64,000 nt of DNA from Rhizobium bangladeshense (GTDB lineage: Bacteria > Pseudomonadota > Alphaproteobacteria > Rhizobiales > Rhizobiaceae). Under the pieces are notes generated by a model. The model saw only the letters and a list, made by a program, of their open reading frames with translations. It was not told the origin of the DNA and ran no database searches. The stretch spans positions 251,001 to 315,000 of the forward strand of contig NZ_CP071612.1 of assembly GCF_017357245.1 (NCBI RefSeq), read 5' to 3'. The position numbers and the translations under genes were made by a program. Positions 53,420 through 62,701 of this stretch are shown here, piece by piece. Position 1 is the stretch's first letter. Every line of letters starts with the position of its first letter.

Positions 53420-54709
53420 TCAGCCCTTGCGCTGCATGCGACAGAAGAAGAAGCCGTCCGTGTCGGTGGAGGCCGGCGTCAGCGTCACCGTCAGGCCGTC
53501 GGAGGAATGCGGACGCGGCGCGTCCTTTCCGAAGAGGGCATCCCAGACGGGCAGGGCGCTGACGATCTGGAAATCGGGATTTCCGCCGGTGAAGCGGCGC
53601 ACCTGCTCCTCATTTTCCTGAGGCAGCACCGAGCAGGTGACGTAGATCAGCTCGCCGCCCGGTTTGACGAAGCCGCTCGCCTGCGCCAGCGCATCCTGCT
53701 GCTGGGCGGTGCGTTCGTCGAGGTTCTTCGCCGTCAGCCGCCATTTAGTATCGGGGCGGCGGCGCCACGTGCCGGTGCCGGTGCAGGGCGCATCGACCAG
53801 CACCTTGTCACAGCGCCCGGTAAGGCCAGACAATCCCCTGGCGTCGTCATGCACCTGGACATTGCGGGTGCCCGCTCGCTTCAATCGCTCGATGATCGGC
53901 GCCAGGCGTTTGCGGTCGGCATCGTAGGCGTGAACCTGACCCTTGTTTTGCATGGCGGCGGCCATGGCGAGCGTCTTGCCGCCGCCGCCGGCGCAATAGT
54001 CGAGGATCTGTTCACCCTCCTTGGCCAGCACCAGATCGGCGACGATCTGCGATCCTTCGTCCTGAACTTCGAACCAGCCTTTCTGGAACGAAAGCTCGGC
54101 TGTCACGTTGGGAAGCCGCGAGGCGCCTTCGCCTGCGGCAATCCGGATGCCGTAGCGGGCGATCTTCGCCGCATGCGCGCCGGCTCTTTCGAGCGCCTTG
54201 ACGGCCTTGTCGCGCGAGGCTTTGAGGATGTTGGCGCGCAGATCGAGTGTGGGGCGGGCGGCAAGCGCCTGTGCCTCGGCGAGCCAACCCGTGCCGAAAG
54301 CCCGTTCGAAGGAGGATTGAACCCATTCTGGAATATCGCCGCGGATATGCGGCGGCGCATCGTCGAGCGAGCGGCTTGCAAAGGCCGCGAGGGCCTCGGC
54401 CGGAAGCGGCGCCGGCGCAAACTTGTCGTCGGCGAGTTCGGCGGCGAGGCTGTCCGATGTGAAGCCCCATTGACGGAACATGACGGCGTGGGCAATGGCG
54501 GCGGCGCTGTCGTCATCCATCAGCCAGGCATGCGAAAGCCGCATGCGCAAGGCGTCGTAAACGATATTGCCGATCGCGGCGCGATCGCCGGAACCGGCGA
54601 AGCGGTGCGCCAGGCCCCAGTCCTTCAGCGCGTCGGCGACGGGCCGCTTGCGGGCATCGATGTCCGCGAGCACAGAAATCGCCCCTTCGAGGCGGCCGCC
54701 CAGACGCAT
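53420..54709 (-). CDS. RsmB/NOP-family RNA cytosine-5 methyltransferase
   Basis: A 429-residue SAM-dependent methyltransferase. The N-terminal domain (residues 1-150) is an RsmB-type RNA-binding module, somewhat divergent. The catalytic domain has motif I ILDYCAGGGGKTLAMA (near 240), the DAPCTGTGTWRRRPDTKWR motif with its cysteine (near 310), and the second cysteine in VTCSVLPQEN (near 360). It methylates a cytosine of rRNA, probably 16S, but the position is not certain for this subgroup. The ATG at 54709 gives a normal N-terminus. Confidence 0.9.
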   Translation of the reverse strand: MRLGGRLEGAISVLADIDARKRPVADALKDWGLAHRFAGSGDRAAIGNIVYDALRMRLSHAWLMDDDSAAAIAHAVMFRQWGFTSDSLAAELADDKFAPAPLPAEALAAFASRSLDDAPPHIRGDIPEWVQSSFERAFGTGWLAEAQALAARPTLDLRANILKASRDKAVKALERAGAHAAKIARYGIRIAAGEGASRLPNVTAELSFQKGWFEVQDEGSQIVADLVLAKEGEQILDYCAGGGGKTLAMAAAMQNKGQVHAYDADRKRLAPIIERLKRAGTRNVQVHDDARGLSGLTGRCDKVLVDAPCTGTGTWRRRPDTKWRLTAKNLDERTAQQQDALAQASGFVKPGGELIYVTCSVLPQENEEQVRRFTGGNPDFQIVSALPVWDALFGKDAPRPHSSDGLTVTLTPASTDTDGFFFCRMQRKG

Positions 54710-54841
54710 TCACATATCTCCTGTTGCCATGCCATGTGAACGATCCGCACACAGAGGCTCGGCGGATTGTCTACAGGGTTCAATCGCGTGGTAACCGCGA
54801 TTGGCGGCAAGAGCAAGCGCCGCTTACGGCGCAGTCGGGGC

Positions 54842-55204
54842 TTAGCTGATGACCTGGTAGCAGACCTTCGCCGTGCCGGAGCTCACCATGCCGATATTCT
54901 GTGCGGCGGCGCGCGACAGATCGAGTACACGGCCGCGGATGAACGGACCGCGATCATTGATGCGGACGACGACGGTGCGGCCATTGTTGCGGTTGGTGAC
55001 CTTCACCTTGGTGCCGAATGCGAGCGAACGATGTGCGGCAGTCAAGATGGCGGGGTTCATACGTTCTCCGGAAGCAGTTTTGGAGCGAAGTGCGTACCAT
55101 GAAGCACCGCCACAGCCATTTGCAGCAAAACCTTCCGCCGGAAGCATGGAAGAGCAGGCTGCAATAGTTGCGGCAGCGATAATAGAACGGCTGATTTTCT
55201 TCAA
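54842..55204 (-). CDS. RlpA-like double-psi beta-barrel protein, secreted
   Basis: A 120-residue exported protein. The signal peptide covers residues 1-28 ([21 protein letters not shown]). The mature domain is an RlpA-type double-psi barrel: [73 protein letters not shown], where the RlpA Asp and His residues (AAHRSL, NDRGPF) are kept. Such domains cut denuded glycan strands at the septum. It is short and lacks a SPOR domain. The upstream region is the AT-rich gap. Confidence 0.9.
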   Translation of the reverse strand: MKKISRSIIAAATIAACSSMLPAEGFAANGCGGASWYALRSKTASGERMNPAILTAAHRSLAFGTKVKVTNRNNGRTVVVRINDRGPFIRGRVLDLSRAAAQNIGMVSSGTAKVCYQVIS

Positions 55205-55491
55205 AACGGATTATCCCTCAACTATTGAACTCACGCCCTTGCAGGCGGCGGGGCTTAAATCCGTCGAAAAGTGGCAAAAAAGTGCCGCACGAGATCACGG
55301 AATGTTACATTCTGTAATATTGGTGATATCATTGATTAAATATGAGATTTCGCCGCGTCCGGCAGAGTGTGGAAAAAAGGTAATGAAATCAGCTAAAACT
55401 CAGATGATTTTTTCCATAGAAAATCAAACTTCCCGGCATTCACAAAATTAGTGAAATTTTTTTTCTGGTTCTGCCATATTCGTTGCCACAT

Positions 55492-55522
55492 TTGGACAAA
55501 TTCAAAGGCCGTTAACTATAAT
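55492..55522 (+). promoter_or_regulatory. Possible promoter without a downstream gene
   Basis: TTGGAC (55492-55497) and TATAAT (55517-55522) are separated by 19 bases, slightly long. No coding gene follows on the plus strand, since the next gene ends convergent at 55613, so a small RNA or antisense transcript is the possible product. Confidence 0.4.
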
Positions 55523-55554
55523 ATGCCGCGAGAATTATTCTGATAAATGAGGAA

Positions 55555-55571
55555 AGTAGGAATTTCCTACT
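55555..55571. repeat. Perfect 17-bp palindrome in the AT-rich gap
   Basis: AGTAGGAATTTCCTACT is symmetric around one central base. It lies 33 bases after the possible promoter and 42 bases before the epimerase stop. It could be a protein-binding site or the stem of a transcript end, though no T-run follows directly. Confidence 0.6.
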
Positions 55572-55612
55572 CATTTCGGGTGATGGCAACGGGCCAGAAA
55601 TGGTGGCCTAGT

Positions 55613-56482
55613 TTAACCGCGCCAGCGCCCGTCCCGCCACAATTGCGCAAGCGACATAGGGTATGTCGGGAAGGAGAATTCGAAGCCGGCAGCCTTCAGT
55701 TTCGCATTCGAAACCCGCTTGTTCTCGCCGTAGAAAGAACGCGCCATCGGCGTCAGTTCGGCGGTTTCGAAAGCCTGTTCCGGGGGCGGTTCGACACCCA
55801 TCAGCCGTGCCGCTTCGACGATCACATCCTGCGGTGGCCCCGGCCGGTCGTCGGTGACATTATAGACGCCGCCGAGGCCACGCGCCGACAAGAAGCGTGC
55901 CGCCGCGCCGATATCCTCGACGCGGATGCGGTTGAAGACCTGGTCCTTCTTGATCAACCGCCGCGCCGTGCCCTTTTCGAGATTGCAGAAGGCGTTGCGC
56001 CCCGGCCCGTAAATGCCGGAAAGACGCAGCACCGCCGCCGGCACGCCGCGCTCGCGGCCCATCGCCAGCCAGCCCTCTTCGGCCTCGAGCCGTTCTTTCG
56101 ACCGTCCGGAAACGGGGACGCAGGGCGTTTCCTCGTCGATCCATGCGCCCTTGTGATCGCCATACACGCCGACGGTGGAGAGATAGCCGATCCATTCGAG
56201 CCTCGGCAGCAGGCCCGCGCCGTCTTTATCAAGCAGCCGCAGCAGCGGGTCGGCCTTCCCAGGTGCGATCGACTGCACCAGGTGGGTGACATCAGCCAAA
56301 GCTTCGACGAGTCGCTCTTCCATGGTCTCGCCATCGAACAGGAATGCCTCGATGCCGGCGCGGCGGAGCGCTTCCATCTTCTCTGCCGAACGGGTCGTTC
56401 CGGAGACGCGCACGCCGTCGCCGGCGAAGGCCTCGGCGATCGCCGTGCCGGAAAAACCGCAGCCAAAGATCATCACATGCAT
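55613..56482 (-). CDS. NAD-dependent epimerase/dehydratase-like protein (atypical SDR)
   Basis: A 289-residue atypical extended SDR. The cofactor motif is IFGCGFSGTAIAEAFA (residues 5-20), LSTVGVYGDHKGAWIDE takes the place of the catalytic Ser-Tyr region, and VYNVTDDRPGPPQDVI is typical of the YeeZ/SDR_a4 group. The usual YxxxK is not evident, so catalysis is uncertain. The ATG at 56482 overlaps the stop of queG (TGATG), so the two are coupled. The role is unknown. Confidence 0.85.
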   Translation of the reverse strand: MHVMIFGCGFSGTAIAEAFAGDGVRVSGTTRSAEKMEALRRAGIEAFLFDGETMEERLVEALADVTHLVQSIAPGKADPLLRLLDKDGAGLLPRLEWIGYLSTVGVYGDHKGAWIDEETPCVPVSGRSKERLEAEEGWLAMGRERGVPAAVLRLSGIYGPGRNAFCNLEKGTARRLIKKDQVFNRIRVEDIGAAARFLSARGLGGVYNVTDDRPGPPQDVIVEAARLMGVEPPPEQAFETAELTPMARSFYGENKRVSNAKLKAAGFEFSFPTYPMSLAQLWRDGRWRG

Positions 56483-57639
56483 CAGCCCACTCCTGCCAGC
56501 CGCCATTCGTTCAGAACGTCGTCGTCGCTCTCACCAGCCCTTTCTGCGGCAAAGGCCGAGAATTCGCCAGTCTCCATCAGCCTTGAAAGCGCCCAGACCG
56601 CCATCCCCCGAACCACCGGCGAGGCATCGTCGGCGAGCAGGCGGCATTGCGCGATGAGCGCTTTCTCGCCGGAATTGCCGGCGGCGATCAGCACGTTGCG
56701 GACGAAACGGTCACGGCCGATCCGCTTCACCGGCGAGCCGCTGAAAAAGGCGCGAAAAGCGGGATCGTCGAGCGTCAGCAGAAAGGCGATCGACGGCTCC
56801 TTCAACTCTTCCCGCGCCTGCAGCTTCATCTCGGAGGCAGCACTTGCGAACTTGTTCCAGGGACAGGCGGCGAGACAGTCGTCGCAGCCATAGATGCGGT
56901 TGCCGATCAGCACCCGCAACTCGGGATCGATCGGTCCCTTGTGCTCGATGGTGAGATAGGAGATGCAGCGCCGCGCGTCGATCTGGTAGGGCGCCGGGAA
57001 GGCGGCCGTCGGGCAGGCGTCCAGACAGGCGCGACACGAGCCGCAATGGTCGTTCTCCGGCGCATCGACGGCAAGATCGGCGGTGGTGAACATCGTGCCG
57101 AGGAACAGCCACGAACCATGCGTGCGGCTGACGAGATTGGTGTGTTTGCCCTGCCAGCCGAGACCGGCGGCGGCCGCCAGCGGCTTTTCCATGACTGGCG
57201 CCGTATCGACGAACACCTTGACGTCGGCGCCGGCCCGCGCCGCAAAACGCGTGGCGATCTCTTTCAACCGGCCCTTGATGACGTCGTGATAATCACGGTT
57301 GCGGGCATAGACGGAGATCGCCGCTTTGTCCGGCTTGTCGAGAATGCTGCGCGGATCCTCATCGGGCGCGTAGTTGAGGCCGAAGACGACGACCGATCGC
57401 ACCGCGCCCCAGAGGGTCAGCGGGTCGGCGCGCCGCTCGCGCGTCTCCGCCATCCACTCCATCGTCCCGTGCCGCCCGGCATCGATGAACTCACCGAGAC
57501 GCTGTCTGGCTTCGGGGATCGCGTCAGGGCGCGTGATGCGGCAGAGATCGAAGCCCTTGGCCGCAGATTCCGCCCTGACGAAGTCGGTCAAATTGTCGCG
57601 GCGCCGCCGCTCTTTGTCGTCTCTATAAGCTTCGGGCAT
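56482..57639 (-). CDS. queG: Epoxyqueuosine reductase
   Basis: A 385-residue iron-sulfur, cobalamin-dependent enzyme for the last step of queuosine in tRNA wobble position 34. The N-terminal part has [16 protein letters not shown] and [11 protein letters not shown]. The two [4Fe-4S] ferredoxin motifs are [16 protein letters not shown] (near 210) and [11 protein letters not shown] (near 265). The C-terminal HEAT-like repeat has [16 protein letters not shown]. Length is normal. The epimerase-like gene is coupled behind it, and a GST gene lies 12 bases upstream on the same strand. Confidence 0.94.
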   Translation of the reverse strand: MPEAYRDDKERRRRDNLTDFVRAESAAKGFDLCRITRPDAIPEARQRLGEFIDAGRHGTMEWMAETRERRADPLTLWGAVRSVVVFGLNYAPDEDPRSILDKPDKAAISVYARNRDYHDVIKGRLKEIATRFAARAGADVKVFVDTAPVMEKPLAAAAGLGWQGKHTNLVSRTHGSWLFLGTMFTTADLAVDAPENDHCGSCRACLDACPTAAFPAPYQIDARRCISYLTIEHKGPIDPELRVLIGNRIYGCDDCLAACPWNKFASAASEMKLQAREELKEPSIAFLLTLDDPAFRAFFSGSPVKRIGRDRFVRNVLIAAGNSGEKALIAQCRLLADDASPVVRGMAVWALSRLMETGEFSAFAAERAGESDDDVLNEWRLAGVG

Positions 57640-57651
57640 GAAGAGCCCTCG

Positions 57652-58344
57652 TCAGAAATCCAGATCGGCATAGTGTGAAACGGGGGTCAGGCCGCGCACG
57701 CGCTCGGTCAGCATCGGCCGGAAAGACGGACGCGACTTCAGCCGCTGATACCACTCCTTCACGACGGGAGCTTCGGCCCACTCGATCTCGCCGAGATAAT
57801 CGAGGATCGAGACCGAGGCGGCGGCGGCGAGATCCGCATAGCTCATTCGCTCTCCGGCCAGCCATTGGCGCGAACCGGCAAGCCAGGTGAGATAGCGCAT
57901 ATGCTGGCGGATATTCGCGCGGGCCGTGCGCAAAATCTTCGAATCCGGCGCTCCGCCACCCTGATCAGCGGTCATCTGCAACTTGTAGACGCGTTCACGT
58001 GCGAGCGGCTTCGTCACGTCGTTTTCCATCTTCTGCATGAACCATTCGGTCAGCCTGCGGATTTCTGCCCGCTGGAAAGGGTCCTCGGCAAGCAGCCGCC
58101 GGTCGCGCTTCAGGACCCCGTGCGTTTCGTCGAGATATTCGGAAATGACGCTTGCGCCGCAGAGCGCTCGCATGCTGTCGTCGACATAGACCGGCAGCGT
58201 GCCGGCCGGGTTGAGCGCCAGGAAATCCCGGCGCTTCTCCCATGTCTGCTCCTCGATCAGATCCGTCTGATAGCCGTATTCCGCCAGGATCAGCCGGACG
58301 AAGCGAGATGCGGATGACATGGGATGGTGATAAAGCGTGGGCAT
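57652..58344 (-). CDS. Glutathione S-transferase family protein
   Basis: A 230-residue GST. The N-terminal thioredoxin-like domain begins YHHPMSSASRFVRLILAEYGYQTDLIEEQTWEKRRDFLALNPAGTLPVYVDD, with a Ser-rich active site instead of cysteine, then ASVISEYLDE for glutathione binding. The C-terminal helical domain has MSYADLAAAASVSILDYLGEI. It resembles rhizobial GSTs with unknown substrate. It is 12 bases from queG and probably in one operon with it. Confidence 0.92.
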   Translation of the reverse strand: MPTLYHHPMSSASRFVRLILAEYGYQTDLIEEQTWEKRRDFLALNPAGTLPVYVDDSMRALCGASVISEYLDETHGVLKRDRRLLAEDPFQRAEIRRLTEWFMQKMENDVTKPLARERVYKLQMTADQGGGAPDSKILRTARANIRQHMRYLTWLAGSRQWLAGERMSYADLAAAASVSILDYLGEIEWAEAPVVKEWYQRLKSRPSFRPMLTERVRGLTPVSHYADLDF

Positions 58345-58574
58345 CGATACTCGTGCTTTATGATTGCTGTTACAGGACTGTGCGGCAGCTCATTTATAGC
58401 GCCCTAGTCATGACTCATTGGTTGAAGCTATAGGAGCTTGGCCCCGCCAATACAAGCGAATCGGATTTTACGCCATCTGACGATGGCAAAACACGGTCTA
58501 ACGAACGAATGGAAGCGGCAGCCTGATCGACCCAAGCGCTCAGGCCCGGCCGAACTCTAAACCGGAGACAATGT

Positions 58575-59372
58575 ATGGATTATATAAATGCCGCGATTCT
58601 AGGTGTCATTGAGGGAATCACCGAATTTCTGCCGATCTCGAGCACCGGCCATCTCATCATTGCAGAGCAATGGCTCGGCCACCGGTCCGACATGTTCAAT
58701 ATCGTTATCCAGGCCGGCGCCATTCTTGCCGTGACCATCATTTACTGGCGTCGTCTCGTCGATCTGGTGCTTGGTTGGCGGGAGCCTGAGAATCGCGACT
58801 ATGCCGCCAAGCTGATCGTCGCCTTCCTCATCACCGCCATTCTCGGCTTCATCGTCAAGAGGCTCGGTTTTGAACTGCCGGAGACGGCGACGCCGATTGC
58901 CTGGGCGCTGATCATCGGCGGCATCTGGATGATCTTTGCCGAGTGGGCCGCCGCGCGCCGCCCGCCGCATAAAGAGATCACCTGGCTCGTCGCTATCCTG
59001 GTCGGCATCGCCCAGATCGTCGCCGGCGTCTTCCCGGGAACGTCGCGCTCCGGCGCCACGATTTTCGTCGCTCTGTTGGCCGGCACCGGCAATCGCGCCG
59101 CGGCGACTGAATTCGCCTTTCTCGTCGGCATCCCCACAATGTACGCCGCCAGCGGCTATGAACTGGTGAAGGCCTTCAGGGATGGCGGTGCGGCAGGTGA
59201 AGACTGGACTGCGCTCGCCATCGCCTTCGTGGTCTCCACCATCGTCGCGTTCATCGCCGTCAAATGGCTGCTTGCCTATATCCGGAGCAACCGGTTTACG
59301 TTGTTTGCCATCTACCGCATCATTCTCGGTGTCCTGCTGCTCGGCATGGCCACAACAGGCATGATCAGCTGA
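58575..59372 (+). CDS. uppP: Undecaprenyl-diphosphatase (BacA-type)
   Basis: A 265-residue inner-membrane phosphatase that recycles undecaprenyl pyrophosphate for cell-wall synthesis; overproduction gives bacitracin resistance. The motifs are IEGITEFLPISSTGHLIIAEQWLG (residues 13-36, with the active-site glutamate and serine) and FPGTSRSGATIFVALLAG (near 155), followed by seven or eight hydrophobic helices. Complete. It is unrelated to the BacA peptide transporter of symbiosis. Confidence 0.96.
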   Translation: MDYINAAILGVIEGITEFLPISSTGHLIIAEQWLGHRSDMFNIVIQAGAILAVTIIYWRRLVDLVLGWREPENRDYAAKLIVAFLITAILGFIVKRLGFELPETATPIAWALIIGGIWMIFAEWAAARRPPHKEITWLVAILVGIAQIVAGVFPGTSRSGATIFVALLAGTGNRAAATEFAFLVGIPTMYAASGYELVKAFRDGGAAGEDWTALAIAFVVSTIVAFIAVKWLLAYIRSNRFTLFAIYRIILGVLLLGMATTGMIS

Positions 59373-59566
59373 GATGTTCCGATCGCATCGCGTCCGCGCA
59401 GCTCCCGGCGCGGATGCGATACGCGATAGCCGAATAATTAAACGCTGTGCGCCCAGCTGGCGATGATGACGCAGGCGGGGCCGAGCGTTTGTCAAACGCC
59501 TGTGTCAGGTATCCGCTTCGCGGGCATTGTCTGGATAGGAGACCGGCGCGAAGGGCCAGCCTTTCG

Positions 59567-59719
59567 TCAGTGGCGGACCGAAGCCGTCGAGCAGGGATCG
59601 ACGCCGTAGGCCGGCGAGCAATCGCCCTTGACCGCCGCGACCGAACCGGGCGCAACGAAGGAGCCTGCCATGATAATCAGCGCCGCACACGCAAAAAGGA
59701 GCGCGATTGACTTGCCCAT
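59567..59719 (-). CDS. Small secreted protein of 50 residues
   Basis: A short frame starting MGKSIALLFACAALIIMAGS has a classic signal sequence and goes on to GSVAAVKGDCSPAYGV and then DPCSTASVRH. Two cysteines in the last 20 residues suggest a disulfide in the mature peptide of about 20 residues, or a lipoprotein-like anchor if the earlier cysteine is used. AAAGG lies eight bases before the ATG. Larger frames covering this stretch look like shadows. No family is recognised. Confidence 0.6.
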   Translation of the reverse strand: MGKSIALLFACAALIIMAGSFVAPGSVAAVKGDCSPAYGVDPCSTASVRH

Positions 59720-59999
59720 CGAGAATGCCTTTCACAGTGATTGCCGCACGCTTTCGCAGGCGTCGAGTCCGTTGGAGACGCGCGGGGTTTGGTAGTCAGT
59801 GGAATGGCAAATAGCAATAAACGTTCCTGCTAAATTTGGCGTTAATTCCACAATTTTTCAGATGCGTCTTTTCTGCAACGGCCCTTGAGCTGAGCCGCAA
59901 TCAGACATGCCGGATTTGCGCTGCCCGTGCTTAAAACGGCAACGGCAAATGCCGCCCGCTTTATCCGCGAACGGCATTGTTCAGAATGCTCGAAGTTAT

Positions 60000-60980
60000 T
60001 CAGGCAGCCTTGCCGGAGCCGGTATACTGGCCGTGCGGACGATACTGCACGAGGTAGGAGCCGAGCACCGATGCCGGCATGGTGGGCGTGATGCCGAGCC
60101 CCTTCAGCGTTCGGCCTTCTGCCTCGGCTTCTGCGGAAACAATATTGTCGCGCTTGAGCAGGCGCACCTGGTCCGGCGTGATCGGCGGCCTCACAAACGG
60201 GACAAGCGAGGCGATGCTGCCGATCAGCGAAGCGAGACCGAAGGGCAGGGACACCAGCGGGTTCTTGCGGCGCGTCACCTTCAGCATCATCTCGAGACAT
60301 TCGCGGAAGCTCAGCACCTCTGGCCCGCCAAGCTCATAGATCTTGCCGGCGGCGACCTTGCCGTCGACGGCGCGGGCGACCGCCTCGGCGACGTCCTCGA
60401 CATAGACCGGCTGGAATTTCGTCTTGCCGCCGCCGACCAGCGGCAGGACGGGCGACATGCGGGCCATGTCGGCAAATTTGTTGAAGAAGCTATCCTCGGG
60501 TCCGAAGACGATCGACGGGCGGAAGATAACCGCATCGGGCTTGATCGAGAGGATCGCGGCTTCCGCGCGGCCTTTGGTGCGGCCATAATCCGAATCGGAA
60601 TTGGCGTTGGCGCCGATCGCCGAAATATGGGTGAGGGTCGCGCCGACATTGCGTGCGGCTTCAGCCACCGCGCGGCCGCCGAATTCCTGCACGGCGTCGA
60701 AAGTGTTGCGGCCGGTCTCGTGCAGAATGCCGACGCAGTTGACGACGTGGCTGGCGCCTTCGACGGCACGGTCGATCGAGTTGCGATAGCGCAGGTTCGC
60801 CTGCACGAAGGAAATCTGGCCGACATTGCCGAGCGGCTGCAGGAAGCCGGCAAGATCGGGCCGGCGCACGGCGACGCGGATGCTATAGCCGCGCTTGGCC
60901 AGCGCCCGCACCACGTGCCTGCCCACGAAGCCGGAACCTCCGAACACGGTGACGAGCGGCGGCAGGTTGGCAAGGGTCAT
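60000..60980 (-). CDS. Complex I NDUFA9-like NAD(P)-binding protein
   Basis: A 326-residue atypical extended SDR of the NDUFA9/NDUFB-like subgroup. The cofactor motif VFGGSGFVGRHVVRALAKRG is at residues 11-30, VNCVGILHETGRNTFDAVQ and SAIGANANSDSDYGRTKG follow, and the C-terminal RPPITPDQVRLLKRDNIVS is family-typical. In alphaproteobacteria such proteins may be linked to NADH dehydrogenase assembly, which is not proven here. The start at 60980 gives MTLANLPPLVTVFGGSG. No nuo genes are near. Confidence 0.9.
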   Translation of the reverse strand: MTLANLPPLVTVFGGSGFVGRHVVRALAKRGYSIRVAVRRPDLAGFLQPLGNVGQISFVQANLRYRNSIDRAVEGASHVVNCVGILHETGRNTFDAVQEFGGRAVAEAARNVGATLTHISAIGANANSDSDYGRTKGRAEAAILSIKPDAVIFRPSIVFGPEDSFFNKFADMARMSPVLPLVGGGKTKFQPVYVEDVAEAVARAVDGKVAAGKIYELGGPEVLSFRECLEMMLKVTRRKNPLVSLPFGLASLIGSIASLVPFVRPPITPDQVRLLKRDNIVSAEAEAEGRTLKGLGITPTMPASVLGSYLVQYRPHGQYTGSGKAA

Positions 60981-61090
60981 GGCAGGCTCCTCGAAAGGCT
61001 GTGCGGGATGCTGTATCGGCTCCGTCTTAGCCGAATCCCGGCGCGACGGGAAGGCCTATCGCGCCGTGAGTTTTGCGCATGCGGAGGCAC

Positions 61091-61378
61091 TCAGACGCCT
61101 TCGACGACGACCATTTCCGCATCCGCCGCTTCGTGGCGGATTTTAGCGGCGATCTGGTATTCCGGCGAATTGTAGCAGTCGACGGCATGCTGCATCGACG
61201 GGAATTCGATCACGACATTGCGAGCGCGCGCCTTGCCCTCGAGCTCGGTGATCGCGCCGCCGCGCGCCAGGAAATTCGCCCCGTATTTCTCGAAGGCCGG
61301 TTTGGCCGCCGCCACGTAATCCTTGTAGCGCTCGGCGTCACGAACGTCGACGCGGGCGATCCAATATGCCTTGGCCAT
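61091..61378 (-). CDS. DUF1330 protein
   Basis: A 95-residue dimeric alpha-beta barrel-like protein of DUF1330: AYWIARVDVRDAERYKDYVAAAKPAFEKYGANFLARGGAITELEGKARARNVVIEFPSMQHAVDCYNSPEYQIAAKIR. All conserved positions of the family are present. It has the ferredoxin-like fold of small antibiotic-monooxygenase relatives; the function is unknown. It follows pyrF on the same strand with 27 bases between. Confidence 0.9.
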   Translation of the reverse strand: MAKAYWIARVDVRDAERYKDYVAAAKPAFEKYGANFLARGGAITELEGKARARNVVIEFPSMQHAVDCYNSPEYQIAAKIRHEAADAEMVVVEGV

Positions 61379-61405
61379 GATCTTCTCCCTTTTGCTTTTT
61401 TGGAT

Positions 61406-62113
61406 TCAGCGGTTTGCCGGCCAGAGCGCATTCACCATCTCGTTGAGGACGGCGCGGGCCGCCTCTTTCGGATCGGGCGCTTTGACGATCGGCCGGCCCA
61501 CGACGAGATGCGTCGATCCCGCCTTCAGCGCGTCGAAAGGCGTCATTACCCGCTTCTGGTCGCCCTTGTCGCTGCCGGTCGGGCGAATGCCGGGAGTGAC
61601 GATCGCCATATCGGTTCCGACGACCCCCCGCACCTCGGCCGCTTCCGCCGCCGAGCAGACGATGCCGCCCATGCCGGCGGCGCGAGCCTGTCCGGCGCGG
61701 CTGAGCACCAGGCTGTGCGGGTCTTGACTGTAGCCGGCCTCGGCGAGGTCCTCGGCATCCATGGAGGTCAGCACGGTGACGCCGAGCAGGCAGAGGCCGG
61801 AGCCGGCCGCAGCCTCCACCGCCGCCCGCATCGCCTTCGGATAGGCATGCAGCGTCAGCATCGACATGCCCATCTTGGCGATATTCTCGACGCCGGAGGC
61901 GACGGTGTTGTCGATGTCGAGCAGCTTCATGTCGAGAAAAATCTTCTTGCCGCTCGCGGCAAGGTCGCGGGCGAATTCCAGACCGCCGGCAAAGACCAAC
62001 TGATAACCGATCTTATAGAAGAGAATGTCGTCGCCGAGCGTGGAAACCAGTCTTTCCGCCTCGTCGATCGCTGGAACATCCAGGCCGACGATCAGCCGCT
62101 CGCGTGCGTCCAT
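61406..62113 (-). CDS. pyrF: Orotidine-5'-phosphate decarboxylase
   Basis: A 235-residue TIM-barrel enzyme that makes UMP, the last step of pyrimidine synthesis. The active-site lysine and aspartates lie in [13 protein letters not shown] (near 60-72) with the first aspartate in VGLDVP. The end has TPGIRPTG (phosphate loop) and [12 protein letters not shown]. Complete. The histidine-phosphatase-like gene lies six bases upstream on the same strand, so they form an operon. Confidence 0.96.
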   Translation of the reverse strand: MDARERLIVGLDVPAIDEAERLVSTLGDDILFYKIGYQLVFAGGLEFARDLAASGKKIFLDMKLLDIDNTVASGVENIAKMGMSMLTLHAYPKAMRAAVEAAAGSGLCLLGVTVLTSMDAEDLAEAGYSQDPHSLVLSRAGQARAAGMGGIVCSAAEAAEVRGVVGTDMAIVTPGIRPTGSDKGDQKRVMTPFDALKAGSTHLVVGRPIVKAPDPKEAARAVLNEMVNALWPANR

Positions 62114-62119
62114 GTGAAG

Positions 62120-62701
62120 TCACCCCCGCCACTCTTCGATGGGTGTCCAGTCGCATGTTAAACTGACATCCGCAAGGCCGAAAGCATAGAGATTGCCGCC
62201 GCCGCCCGGCTGGTCGCGGTCGCGGGAGATCGGCCGCCCCGCCAGATGGCATTTGAGCAGCGTGCCGACGCCGCCGTGGCCGACGAAGGCGATCGGTGAT
62301 GCCGTATCATGGGTGGCGAGAACGGCCTTGACCGCCGCTACGATCCGGGCCTGCGCATCGATGGCGCGCTCCCAGCCCTTGAAGCTTTCTTCGGGATTGG
62401 CAAAGAACCAGTTCGCCGCCTCTTCGAATTGTGGCGGCGGCAGGAAGCCGGTGGCCGAACGGTCGTTCTCGTGCATGGCGTCGACGATCTCGATTTTCGT
62501 GCCGGATGCTTCCGCCAGGATTTCGGCCGTCTCGATCGCCTTCGTCTCGTCGCTGGAGATGATGCGGGTCAGCCGTTTCGCCCAGTCTCTCGAAGCAGCC
62601 TTGCGGGCGCGTTCGGCGCCGATGTCTGAGAGACCCCATTTGGGAACGGGAACCTGCGGGTCGATTTTGACTTGCGGATGGGTGATATAAAGTCCGAACA
62701 T
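62120..62701 (-). CDS. Histidine phosphatase-superfamily protein with altered active site
   Basis: A 193-residue protein of the phosphoglycerate-mutase-like fold. The usual N-terminal RHG motif is replaced by YITHPQVKID (His 8, no Arg-His-Gly), but the second histidine is kept in AFVGHGGVGTLLKCH (near 150) and SDETKAIETAEILAE matches the family. Similar YITHP variants occur in other alphaproteobacteria, so this is a subfamily and not a mutation. The activity is unknown. It lies six bases before pyrF. Confidence 0.82.
   Translation of the reverse strand: MFGLYITHPQVKIDPQVPVPKWGLSDIGAERARKAASRDWAKRLTRIISSDETKAIETAEILAEASGTKIEIVDAMHENDRSATGFLPPPQFEEAANWFFANPEESFKGWERAIDAQARIVAAVKAVLATHDTASPIAFVGHGGVGTLLKCHLAGRPISRDRDQPGGGGNLYAFGLADVSLTCDWTPIEEWRG

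Larger units (their letters stand above)
55205..55612. other. AT-rich 400-bp gap with promoter-like signal and palindromes
   Basis: This is clearly richer in A and T than the window. It holds the palindrome GAATGTTACATTC (55300-55312) and long runs of T and A (55411-55430, 55452-55463). No protein is supported in any frame. It must contain the rlpA-like promoter on the minus strand. On the plus strand a promoter-like pair leads into a palindrome at 55555, with no gene behind it. Confidence 0.6.

Noticed and set aside
58575..59372. Symbiotic bacA (SbmA-like peptide transporter)
   Set aside because: The EGITEFLPISSTGHLI and PGTSRSGAT motifs show the undecaprenyl-diphosphatase, a different protein that shares the old name.
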